Below, piece by piece: positions 43,314-50,869 of a DNA stretch of 64,000 nt. The DNA comes from JADJOM01 sp046327715. Its GTDB lineage: Bacteria > Gemmatimonadota > Gemmatimonadetes > Gemmatimonadales > GWC2-71-9. Numbering within the stretch: the first letter of the stretch is position 1; each line of letters begins with the position of its first letter. The stretch is from assembly GCA_046327715.1 (NCBI GenBank), contig JAXLXY010000001.1, positions 248,001-312,000 on the forward strand. The letters are read 5' to 3'. The position numbers and the translations under genes were made by a program. Under the pieces are notes generated by a model. It ran no database searches. It worked only from the letters and a program-made list of their open reading frames with translations, and was not told the DNA's origin.

Positions 43314-43835
43314 TCACAGCGCGAGGCGGAGCCCCGCCGCGACGGCGATGAAGTCCTGGCTGGAGATCACCCGCGCCCGCTCGAAGGAGGTGTGGAACCG
43401 CGCCTCGAGCAGCAGGGCGAGGTGCCCCTCGTCGAGCCCCAGCCGGACCCCAGGCCCCAGGCTCCCCCCCAGGGCGTGGGTGCTGCCACTCCCGGCGGGG
43501 CTGTAGCGGTACTGGGCCAGGCCTGCCACCAGGTAGGGCACCGCCCGACGCGACGCCGGCGCGGTGAACCGGACGAATGCCCCGTACTGCTTGGCCTTCC
43601 GGTCATTGCCGAGGTTGTGCTGCCCGACCTCCGCCCCGAACTCGATGCGTGCGTAGGCCAGCCCCGCCTCGGTCAGGAAGGAGAAGCCCCCGCCCGAGAC
43701 CGGGTCTCGGTCGTCGATGTCGAAGGAGACGCCCGCCATGCCCGAGGCGACGAGGGGTAGCTGGGCCGCGGCCCCCGCTGGCAGGGTGAGGGCCAGCCCG
43801 AGGATCAGCCCCAGGCGCTCACGGATCATCGGCAT
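43314..43835 (-). CDS. Secreted or outer-membrane protein of unknown function (small beta-barrel-like)
   Basis: A 173-residue protein with a clear signal peptide (MPMIRERLGLILGLALTLPA then GAAAQ). The rest shows alternating hydrophobic strands rich in Gly, Tyr and Arg (AYARIEFGAEVGQ; YGAFVRFTAPASR; YLVAGLAQYRYSP) and ends in a hydrophobic strand with Leu at the C-terminus, the pattern of small outer-membrane barrels. No specific family was recognised. It overlaps the GDYXXLXY gene by 17 bp and is the last gene of that set. Confidence 0.65.
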   Translation of the reverse strand: MPMIRERLGLILGLALTLPAGAAAQLPLVASGMAGVSFDIDDRDPVSGGGFSFLTEAGLAYARIEFGAEVGQHNLGNDRKAKQYGAFVRFTAPASRRAVPYLVAGLAQYRYSPAGSGSTHALGGSLGPGVRLGLDEGHLALLLEARFHTSFERARVISSQDFIAVAAGLRLAL

Positions 43836-44292
43836 CGGTCCTGACCTCCAGGCGGATGGGCCGGGGCAGTCCCCGCGGGGGGACGGTCACCTCGACCCAG
43901 AGGGTCTGTCCCGCCGTCAGCACGGAGGGATCGGTGGCATGCTCTCCAATAAAGAACGCCACCGGCTCCCAGACGACCACACCTCTGGCCCCGGCGGGGG
44001 CCGGCTCCCGGACCCGGAACCCGGCCCATTCCGTGGCCGGTCGCGCCACCAGGCGCCCGTCCACCGCGGCGAATTCGACCGGGCCCAGGGAGTCCGCCAC
44101 GGGCCGCTGGTCATCGGCATCGAGCCACAGCCGCACGTACCGGCCACGCAGCGGATCCGAGGGATCCCACGGGACCGTCCGGGCCCAGACCCGGGGCAAC
44201 GCGCTGCGGTCATACCCGAACCGGGCGAGCACCGCGAGCGCCAGCCCGAGGTGCAGAAGCATGAGGAAGAGCCCGCGCCTCCTGCCCGTCAT
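43819..44292 (-). CDS. GDYXXLXY-domain membrane protein
   Basis: A 157-residue protein with one N-terminal membrane helix (LFLMLLHLGLALAVLARFGY) and the DPLRGRYVRLWLDAD segment matching the GDYXXLXY family. Such proteins usually sit next to DUF2157 membrane proteins, as here; the joint function is not known. The ATG at 44292 overlaps the DUF2157 stop as a 4-bp junction. The soluble part should lie in the periplasm. Confidence 0.8.
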   Translation of the reverse strand: MTGRRRGLFLMLLHLGLALAVLARFGYDRSALPRVWARTVPWDPSDPLRGRYVRLWLDADDQRPVADSLGPVEFAAVDGRLVARPATEWAGFRVREPAPAGARGVVVWEPVAFFIGEHATDPSVLTAGQTLWVEVTVPPRGLPRPIRLEVRTDADDP

Positions 44293-45413
44293 CCGGACCG
44301 CTCCGTCACCTGCGCCAACAGGCGCCGCCGCAGGTGTTCCAGGCCCCAGCCGATCCCGAGGAAGAGGACGCCGCCGGCCAGGAGGCTGGCCGAGCGGCCC
44401 AGCCGGTCGAGCACGGAAGAGAAGTAGAAGAGGACCACCGTGAGCGCAAACGCGCCGAGCCCGAGGTTGATGCGGAGCTTCGAGCCCTCGGCCACGCCGG
44501 AGGCCGCCACGCCGATCGCGCCCAGGCCTCCCCACAGGAAGGACCAGGCCCCCGCGTCCTTCGGGAGCAGGACACCCGCAAGCACCCAGGCGAATCCGGC
44601 GCCGGGGAGCAGCAGGTCCCGCCCGCGCAGGGCGATCGCCAGCAGCACCGGCAACCCGAGAAAGAGCCCCCAGCTCAGGGCACGGAAGGCGCGGGGCGCC
44701 TCCCATGACATGACCGGTCCGATATCCCCCATCACGAGCCGAAGACCGATGGCGAGCGGAATGAGCGCCATCGCCCCGATCCCGGCCAGCGTCGCGCGCG
44801 ATCCCTCCGCCGGGTGGCCACCCCGACGCGGGGCATGAAGGTAGGTGAGCGCCAGGCAGAGGAGGCCGGCCACCGGCGCCGCCGGGATCACCGTCCCGAA
44901 TCGCTCCGCCCGGACGGTCCACTCGGCGACCACCCAGACCGGGGTCAGGATCGCTGCATAAAGGACCTGGGGCCACTGACGGAGGAGGAGCCAGCCGGCC
45001 CAGGCGCCCAGCGCCCAGGCCAGGAATCCCTGCGGCCACTGGCTCTCCAGATGGTAGGTCTGGCCCAGGAGGAAGACCGTCGCACCCAGGGCCGCCGTCC
45101 CGACGGCGTGCAGGGTGGCGGAGAGCACGGGGTATCGGGGCACCGCCAGCACAGCCGCGCCATGACAGGCAGCGAGGCACCCGACCAGGAGTCCCACCCG
45201 CCCGCCGGGCGCCAGGTCCTCCCAGTGCGCCGCCACGAAGAGCAGCGCCCCCGCCGACAGCATGAGGCCTCCCGCCACCATCGCGAGCACCACCGGCCAG
45301 CGAAACCGCCCGGGGCCTTCGCCCCGGGCGGCTTCGTGGCGGAGGATCCGCTCGGCGGTTTCCGCATCGATCAGGCCCGCCGCGCGCCAGCGGGCGATGG
45401 CCGCCTCGATCAC
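44289..45413 (-). CDS. DUF2157 polytopic membrane protein
   Basis: A 374-residue integral membrane protein. A short cytoplasmic helix pair (IARWRAAGLIDAETAERILR) precedes about ten membrane segments, the layout of the DUF2157 family. The start is GTG at 45413, overlapping the universal stress gene as GTGA. It is translationally coupled on both sides (uspA, then GDYXXLXY). Its function is unknown; linkage to a stress protein suggests envelope stress but this is only inference. Confidence 0.8.
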   Translation of the reverse strand: MIEAAIARWRAAGLIDAETAERILRHEAARGEGPGRFRWPVVLAMVAGGLMLSAGALLFVAAHWEDLAPGGRVGLLVGCLAACHGAAVLAVPRYPVLSATLHAVGTAALGATVFLLGQTYHLESQWPQGFLAWALGAWAGWLLLRQWPQVLYAAILTPVWVVAEWTVRAERFGTVIPAAPVAGLLCLALTYLHAPRRGGHPAEGSRATLAGIGAMALIPLAIGLRLVMGDIGPVMSWEAPRAFRALSWGLFLGLPVLLAIALRGRDLLLPGAGFAWVLAGVLLPKDAGAWSFLWGGLGAIGVAASGVAEGSKLRINLGLGAFALTVVLFYFSSVLDRLGRSASLLAGGVLFLGIGWGLEHLRRRLLAQVTERSG

Positions 45414-46339
45414 CGGGTGTCCCGTGGCGGGCGGATGACCAGTGTCGGGTGGGTCGATCCCCGGATGACCTTGTCGGCAACGCTGCCCACCACGAGCCGC
45501 TCGACGCCCCCCGCGCCATGACTCGCGATCGCCACCAGGTCGCAGCCGGTCTGGTCGGCCTGGGCGATGATCGCGGGCGCCGCCCCCGCGCCCTCGACCG
45601 GCAGCGCGGTGGCCACGGCGCCGAGGCCGCGCAGTCGCGCCACCTGCCGATCGAGGTAGGCGCGCGCGGAATCCCGCGCCTTGCGTTCCGCCTCGGGGTC
45701 GGCGGGCACCACCATCATCCCGCTCGGGTCCGCGATCGGCAGCGGGGGCTCCAGCGCCATCATGAGCGTGTACTCGGCCCCGAAGGGCCGGCCGAGCATC
45801 AGGGCGGCCTCGATGGCCCGCTCCGCGAAGGACGAGCCGTCGAGGGTGACCAGAATGCGGCGGAACGTCGCGGGGGCCTTCCGGTCGCCGCCGGGACGCA
45901 GCAGCAGGATCGGCACGTGCAGCCGACGCATCAGCTGGTCCGCCACGCTGCCCAGCCAGAACCGGCTCACCGGGCCACGGCCGTGAGTGGTGATGGTCAC
46001 GAAGTCGGCGCCGGACTTCTCGATATGCTCCTGCAGCGCGTCGGCCACCGGGCCTTCCAGCACCGTGGCGGTGACCGGGATGTTTACCGTGGCTCGCAGC
46101 CGCTCGACGATGCCGTCGAGGTAGACCTGCTCCCGGGCCCGCGCCTCCTGGTCCAGTTGCGCCTCGATTTCGGGCACCTCAAGGGCAGTGGCGAGGGCCG
46201 GCACCGGATGGTGCACCAGGGCCACCTGCAGGATCGCCCCGGACCGCCGGGCGATCTCCGCCGCCAGCGGCAAGGCCTGCTCGGCGAAGGGCGAACCGTC
46301 GAGTGGCACGTAGATGGATCGGAACATCGCCGCGGACAT
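45410..46339 (-). CDS. Tandem-domain universal stress protein (UspA family)
   Basis: A 309-residue protein with two UspA domains (about 5-150 and 160-305). Each ends in an ATP-binding-type motif: THGRGPVSRFWLGSVAD and SHGAGGVERLVVGSVAD. The ATG at 46337-46339 has a strong GGGAGG in front; longer reading upstream has no family sequence. Tandem USPs of this kind belong to hypoxia/stress regulons such as mycobacterial DosR. A set of phased TTCAN repeats lies 50-90 bp upstream. Confidence 0.92.
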   Translation of the reverse strand: MSAAMFRSIYVPLDGSPFAEQALPLAAEIARRSGAILQVALVHHPVPALATALEVPEIEAQLDQEARAREQVYLDGIVERLRATVNIPVTATVLEGPVADALQEHIEKSGADFVTITTHGRGPVSRFWLGSVADQLMRRLHVPILLLRPGGDRKAPATFRRILVTLDGSSFAERAIEAALMLGRPFGAEYTLMMALEPPLPIADPSGMMVVPADPEAERKARDSARAYLDRQVARLRGLGAVATALPVEGAGAAPAIIAQADQTGCDLVAIASHGAGGVERLVVGSVADKVIRGSTHPTLVIRPPRDTR

Positions 46340-46388
46340 GCTGACCTCCCAGGAGAGGGAATTCCCCGGTGAAAGTGCGCCCGACGGC

Positions 46389-46427
46389 ATGAGGACATGC
46401 TGAAGCACCGGCGAACCGTCTCATGAA
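46389..46427 (-). promoter_or_regulatory. Phased TTCA repeats upstream of the first universal stress gene
   Basis: On the minus strand TTCAT (from 46427), TTCGC (46415), TTCAG (46404) and CTCAT (46393) begin 12, 11 and 11 bp apart. This resembles the arrays bound by PhoB/OmpR-type regulators. No good -10 box is seen at the expected distance, so the site is less convincing than those at 50781 and 52127. Confidence 0.35.
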
Positions 46428-46512
46428 GAAGCCATCATTCACCGGCGCGTCAAGTGTGGGCGGGATCTGCCGACAACTGGGGCATCCCCTGTCCTCACTA
46501 CCGGTCCGGACC

Positions 46513-47958
46513 ATGACAACCGCCGTGCAGATTCCGCTCCTCGAGTCCTCCGATACCCTGCGGGCGCTGCTCGACGGGATCCACACCAACATCTTCATTG
46601 CCGATGCCGGCCTCCACCTGGTGTACCACAACCGGAAGGCGCGCGAGACGCTCCGCACGGTGGGCCCGGAGATCGAGCGGATGTTCGGCGTCCGGATCGA
46701 CGACCTCATGGGAGGATCGATCCACCGGTTCCACAAGGACCCCGCCCGGATCGAGCGGATCCTCAAGGACCCCCGGGCGCTGCCGCACGAGGCCACCTTC
46801 AGCTTCGGGCAGATCTCCCTGCGGACCAGCATCAACCGGGTCACGGACGCCACCGGCGAGACCGTGGCGTACATCGTGAACTGGGAGGACGTCTCGCGCC
46901 AGGTGGCCACCGAGCGCGAGGTGCTGCAGGCCCAGGAGCGGGAACGGGAGCAGGCCGCCGCGATCCGGCAGCAGGTGGATCAGCTGCTCGTCGTGGTCAA
47001 CCGCGCCGCCGGTGGGGACCTGACCGCCGTGCCGCCCGCGCTCGGGTCGGACGCCATCGGCCAGCTGGGCCAGGGGATCGGGACACTGCTGGGCGAGCTG
47101 CGGACCAGCATCCAGGGCATCGCCGAGAGCGCGCAGACGCTGGCGGCGGCGGCCGAGGAGCTGACCGCGGTGAGCATGTCGCTGTCCTCCACCGCGGAGG
47201 AGACCTCCGCGCAGGCCACGGTGGTCTCCGGGGCCTCCGAGGAGGTCACCAGCAACGTGCAGACGGTCGCGGCCGGCACCGAAGAGATGAGCGCGTCGAT
47301 CCGGGAGATCTCCAAGTCGGCCACGGAGGCGGCGCGCGTGGCGGCCCAGGCCGTCCACGAGGCGGAGAGCACCAACAGCACGGTGACCCGGCTCGGGGAT
47401 TCCAGCAACGAGATCGGGAAGGTGGTCAAGGTGATCACCCGCATCGCTGCGCAGACCAACCTGCTGGCCCTCAACGCCACGATCGAGGCGGCACGGGCGG
47501 GCGAGGCGGGCAAGGGCTTCGCGGTGGTGGCCAACGAGGTGAAGGAGCTGGCCAAGGAGACGGCGCGCGCCACCGAGGACATCAGCCAGCGGATCGATGC
47601 CATCCAGGGCGACACCACGCTGGCCGTCGGGGCCATCCGGGGAATCGGCGAGACCATCGCGCGGATCAGCGACCTGCAGGGCACCATCGCGAGCGCGGTG
47701 GAGGAGCAGACCGCCACCACCAACGAGATGTCACGGAACGTCAGCGAGGCGGCCCGGGGATCGGTGGAGATCGCCCGGAACATCGGGGGCGTGGCTACCG
47801 CGGCCCGGGATACGACCAAGGGGGCGGCGGATACACGCCGGGCGGCCGAGGACCTGTCGCGGATGGCGGGGCGGCTGCAGTCACTGGTGGCCCGGTTCCG
47901 GGTGAGCGATACCGCGGTGACGACCGCGGGCGGCGCACCGCAGCCCGCGCGTCGATAG
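46513..47958 (+). CDS. Soluble PAS-containing methyl-accepting chemotaxis-like protein
   Basis: A 481-residue protein with no membrane segment. An N-terminal PAS domain (about 15-125; LRALLDGIHTNIFIADAGLH) leads through a coiled-coil linker to a HAMP-like region (VVVNRAAGGDLTAV) and an MCP signalling domain with the hairpin tip RIAAQTNLLALNATIEAARA and GKGFAVVANEVKELA. The ATG at 46513 is preferred; an in-frame ATG 30 codons upstream adds non-family sequence. No cheA, cheW or cheR lies nearby, so its partners are elsewhere. The PAS may bind heme or flavin, but no ligand residues are certain. Confidence 0.9.
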   Translation: MTTAVQIPLLESSDTLRALLDGIHTNIFIADAGLHLVYHNRKARETLRTVGPEIERMFGVRIDDLMGGSIHRFHKDPARIERILKDPRALPHEATFSFGQISLRTSINRVTDATGETVAYIVNWEDVSRQVATEREVLQAQEREREQAAAIRQQVDQLLVVVNRAAGGDLTAVPPALGSDAIGQLGQGIGTLLGELRTSIQGIAESAQTLAAAAEELTAVSMSLSSTAEETSAQATVVSGASEEVTSNVQTVAAGTEEMSASIREISKSATEAARVAAQAVHEAESTNSTVTRLGDSSNEIGKVVKVITRIAAQTNLLALNATIEAARAGEAGKGFAVVANEVKELAKETARATEDISQRIDAIQGDTTLAVGAIRGIGETIARISDLQGTIASAVEEQTATTNEMSRNVSEAARGSVEIARNIGGVATAARDTTKGAADTRRAAEDLSRMAGRLQSLVARFRVSDTAVTTAGGAPQPARR

Positions 47959-47978
47959 GGATCCGTCCGGCATTTCCG

Positions 47979-48015
47979 CGCGGGACCCGGGCTGCACGGC
48001 GGCCCGGGTCCCGCG
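47979..48015. terminator. Bidirectional terminator between MCP and mgtC-like genes
   Basis: A perfect 14-bp stem (CGCGGGACCCGGGC at 47979-47992, complement at 48002-48015) with a 9-nt loop separates two convergent genes. Downstream tracts are only weakly U-rich (TCCTGTCCGTCT on the plus strand). Confidence 0.6.
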
Positions 48016-48026
48016 TCCTGTCCGTC

Positions 48027-49301
48027 TCAGACCCAGCCCGCCAGCCACAGCCCGGCGAGACTGCCGAGCGCCAGTCCCGCCAGGGCCAGCCCCGCCTGCC
48101 ACCGGAAGCGCCCGCCGCCCAGCGACAGCACCACGCCCAGCTTGAGCAGCGTGTTGGCCAGGACCCCGATGCCCATCGCGCCCGCGGCGACGGCGGCAAG
48201 GCCCGGATCCGCGGCCAGCCGTATCATCGAGAGCGTGAGCGCGTCCATGTCGGTCAGGCCGAGCACGGCCGCGGACGCGAGGACCCCCCCGGTGCCGAAC
48301 CGGCCGTTGACCCAGTGCATCAGCATCAGCACGGCCTGGAACCCCAGGGCCAGCGCCATCGCGGAGCCGAGGCGGAGCGGATTGCGGCCCTCGGGTTCGG
48401 GTCGGCCATCGCCCCGTCCCACCGAGCGACGGAGGCCGAACGCCACCAGTCCGGCGCCGAGCAGGAAGGGCGGCAGGAAGAGCGGGACGAGCAGCGGGGC
48501 CAGCGCCGGCCGCAGGGCAAGGGTCAGCACGGTGAGTCGCGGCAGCAGCGTGGTGCAGGCGCCGACCACGCCGAGGGCGAGCGCCGCGGAGCGGTGGTCC
48601 TCGTCCCGGCTCTGGCGGGAAAAGCTCAGGGTCACCCCGGTGGACGAGACGAGGCCACCGAGGATGCCCGCTACCATGGTGCCGGCCGTCTCCCCGACCA
48701 GCCGCCGCGCAAGGTAGCCGCCGAAGTTGAGTCCCGAGACAATCAGCACCACCATCCAGAGCTCTCGTGGATGCACCCCGCCCAGCGGGCCGTAGGGACC
48801 CTCGGGGAGGATCGGGAGCAGCACCAGCGCGAGCACCGCGAACTGCAGCGCGGCCCGGAGTTCCACCTCGTCGAGGCGCCGGACGAAGCCCTGGATGGCG
48901 GACTTCTCCCGCAGGGCCAGCACGATGACGGCGCCAACCGCGGCCGCCAACCGCAATTCGCCGAGGCCGGCCAGGACCCCCAGGGCGAGGACCGTGAGCG
49001 CGGCCGCCTCGGTGGTCCCATCCACGGCGTCAGGTAGCGCGCGGCGGGCCGCCGTCAGGTAGGCAGCAATGGCGAGCCCGGCGCCGCCCGCGAGCAGCGC
49101 CGTGGCCGGCAAGACCTGACCGCCCCGGCCCAGGTGGCCGGCGATGCCGCCCAGGAGCCCGAGCAGCAGAAAGGTCCGAGCGCCCGCAAAGCGTGCACCC
49201 GGACCCGAGGCATGTCCCGACCACTCCCGTTCGATCCCGACCGCGAGACCGACGAGTCCTGCGACCGCGAGGCCGGCCGCCGTCTCGAGTGCAGGGAGAA
49301 T
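48027..49301 (-). CDS. MgtC/DUF4010 family membrane protein, probable ATT start
   Basis: A membrane protein of the MgtC/SapB-DUF4010 class, about 424 residues and some twelve hydrophobic segments. The first canonical start (TTG at 49112) would remove the MgtC signature. In-frame sequence upstream of it reads GLAVGIEREWSGHA and FAGARTFLLLGLLGGIAGHL, exactly the family N-terminus. An in-frame stop lies just above. The only fitting start is ATT at 49299-49301, with AGGAGGAGG 5 nt before it. Function in this family is unclear; MgtC proteins affect Mg2+/membrane-potential homeostasis. Confidence 0.82.
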   Translation of the reverse strand: MLPALETAAGLAVAGLVGLAVGIEREWSGHASGPGARFAGARTFLLLGLLGGIAGHLGRGGQVLPATALLAGGAGLAIAAYLTAARRALPDAVDGTTEAAALTVLALGVLAGLGELRLAAAVGAVIVLALREKSAIQGFVRRLDEVELRAALQFAVLALVLLPILPEGPYGPLGGVHPRELWMVVLIVSGLNFGGYLARRLVGETAGTMVAGILGGLVSSTGVTLSFSRQSRDEDHRSAALALGVVGACTTLLPRLTVLTLALRPALAPLLVPLFLPPFLLGAGLVAFGLRRSVGRGDGRPEPEGRNPLRLGSAMALALGFQAVLMLMHWVNGRFGTGGVLASAAVLGLTDMDALTLSMIRLAADPGLAAVAAGAMGIGVLANTLLKLGVVLSLGGGRFRWQAGLALAGLALGSLAGLWLAGWV

Positions 49302-49329
49302 CGGCGCCTCCTCCTGCCCCGGACGGGGC

Positions 49330-49467
49330 CTAGTGGTTCATCTGGTGCCCGCCGGCCGGCGTGCTGTCGGTGCGCATCATGGGACAGTCCCGCATGCCGG
49401 CGCCCTCGCGTGGCATCCCGCAGCCGCGCTCCTGCTGCATCATACGCTGGTGCATCTCGCGCCGCAT
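49330..49467 (-). CDS. Possible small Met/His/Cys-rich protein
   Basis: A 45-codon open frame (from an ATG at 49467; a GTG at 49488 is an alternative). It has ten Met, three His and two Cys in 45 residues, including MHQRMMQQERGCGMP and CPMMR, and ends HQMNH. Met/His-rich peptides can bind copper. Neither start has a good ribosome site. An ATG in another frame at about 49519 has one (GAAAGG), and a run of six G lies between, so a frameshift is possible. It sits between a small membrane gene and mgtC, same strand. The coding status is uncertain. Confidence 0.35.
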   Translation of the reverse strand: MRREMHQRMMQQERGCGMPREGAGMRDCPMMRTDSTPAGGHQMNH

Positions 49468-49551
49468 CTCCAGCTGGCGGTCGACCACCTCCCCCCGAGA
49501 AGCGGAAGGACGCTGCGCATGGGCGTGGCCTTTCAGGAGCGCGCCGGGCCC

Positions 49552-49890
49552 TCAGGCCGCGGCGGGACGGGGCCGGGGACCCGCAAGGAGGTAGAGGAGT
49601 CCGGGCAGCATCATGACGTAGACCGCCGGGACGTTCGGGAAGGTGCGGAGGTGGAGCCCCTCGAGCAGGACGAAGGCCCCGAAGCCCGCCAGGGCGAGCA
49701 ACCCGCCCAAGTGCTCCCGCCACGCGCCCACCAGCAGGCCCGCGACGCCGGTGACCAGCGCCGCCAGCTGCCAGCGCAGGGTGCCGGACAGGTCTGCCAG
49801 GCGCGGCGGTGAGTGCAGCCAGAACAGCACGAAGAGCACCGCGATGACCAGGCTGGCCAGCCGCGCGGTCCAGCGGAGGGCAGTGCGCAC
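49552..49890 (-). CDS. Small membrane protein, function unknown
   Basis: A 112-residue protein with about four membrane segments (SLVIAAVLFVLFWL-like start; LAALVTGVAGLLVGA; LLALAGFGAFVLLEG; VYVMMLPGLLYLLAG). No family was recognised. It lies 11 bp after the second universal stress gene on the same strand and is probably co-transcribed with it. Start ATG at 49890. Confidence 0.65.
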   Translation of the reverse strand: MRTALRWTARLASLVIAVLFVLFWLHSPPRLADLSGTLRWQLAALVTGVAGLLVGAWREHLGGLLALAGFGAFVLLEGLHLRTFPNVPAVYVMMLPGLLYLLAGPRPRPAAA

Positions 49891-49901
49891 GGGACGCGTC
49901 C

Positions 49902-50768
49902 TTACAGGGGAATCGTGAGGACGGAGCAGGGCGCCTCGTGCGCCAGCCGCCGTGCCACGCTGCCGGCCTCGATGATGCCGGCGGGCCCGCCGCGGCGGTA
50001 CCCGACGACGAGGACATCGGTCCGCGCGTCGACCACCTCACGGACAATCTCGTCCACCACCCGGCCGCGATGGAACACGATCGGCGACTCCGGGGCCGCC
50101 GGCGAGGGGGGTTCCCACGCCCCGCGACCCAGGTTGGTGTGGTGCCGCAATTCGTCCACCGCCTCCATGAGGCGGGCGCTGCGCGTGGTGAGGAGATGCG
50201 GCGCGTCGCGTTCGTTCTCGTAGGCCGGCTCCACGCTCACGGCGTGAAGCCTTCCCCCGGTGTCACGCGTGAAGTCCATCGCGGACACCAGCACCCCCAT
50301 CCCACGCTCCGTGCCGTCGAGCGCCACGAGGACGTGCTCGAAGGCGGACGTGCCGGGCATGACGAAGAGGCAAGGCACCCCGCTGCGACGCGCGACCGAG
50401 TCCGCGGTGTCGCCGATGAGCAGCCGCTGCATCTCGGTCCGGCGCTTCCGCCCCACCAGCACGAGGTCGGCCTGGTGGGTCTCGGCGTAGCGCCCGATCT
50501 CGACGCCGGGCAGGCCCGGCTCGATCGCCAGCTTCAGCTCCGGTGGATCTGCCAGCGGCCGCAGCGCGGACGCCACCAGGCTCCGGAGGTCGTCCAATTC
50601 CCTGCGGGCCGAGCCATTGGTGGCGGGCGCGGCGGTGACGGTGAGCGCCGTCACGTTCGCGCCGCAGCGCTGCCCTAGCCGGGCGGCCGCCAGCACCGCA
50701 GCTTTCCCCTCCTCGGAATGATCCGCCCCCACTACCAGATGTCGCAGCTGCACAGCGGCCCCTCCCAT
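49902..50768 (-). CDS. Tandem-domain universal stress protein (UspA family), second copy
   Basis: A 288-residue protein with two UspA folds. The first has VVGADHSEEGKAAVLAAARL and GRKRRTEMQRLLIGDTADSV; the second has VLVALDGTERGMGVLVSAMD and GYRRGGPAGIIEAGSVARRL. Only distant similarity to the copy at 45410-46339, so not a recent duplication. A TAGCCT box 12 bp upstream of the ATG and a TTCAC/TTCAT pair just above it suggest control by the nearby response regulator. Divergent from the sensor kinase gene, with 101 bp between starts. Confidence 0.9.
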   Translation of the reverse strand: MGGAAVQLRHLVVGADHSEEGKAAVLAAARLGQRCGANVTALTVTAAPATNGSARRELDDLRSLVASALRPLADPPELKLAIEPGLPGVEIGRYAETHQADLVLVGRKRRTEMQRLLIGDTADSVARRSGVPCLFVMPGTSAFEHVLVALDGTERGMGVLVSAMDFTRDTGGRLHAVSVEPAYENERDAPHLLTTRSARLMEAVDELRHHTNLGRGAWEPPSPAAPESPIVFHRGRVVDEIVREVVDARTDVLVVGYRRGGPAGIIEAGSVARRLAHEAPCSVLTIPL

Positions 50769-50780
50769 GGCTTCTGTCCT

Positions 50781-50813
50781 AGGCTACGGCGCCGCGCATG
50801 AAGCCACCGTGAA
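50781..50813 (-). promoter_or_regulatory. Putative regulator-dependent promoter of the second universal stress gene
   Basis: On the minus strand TTCAC (50813-50809) and TTCAT (50802-50798) are 11 bp apart; TAGCCT (50786-50781) begins 16 bp after the second repeat starts. The layout matches a PhoB-type site replacing the -35 box. The leader would be under 10 nt. Confidence 0.45.
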
Positions 50814-50869
50814 AGAGCTGGGAACAAGACGGGTCGCCGGAACTCCTTGGAGCCATTAGGATTAGCGTG

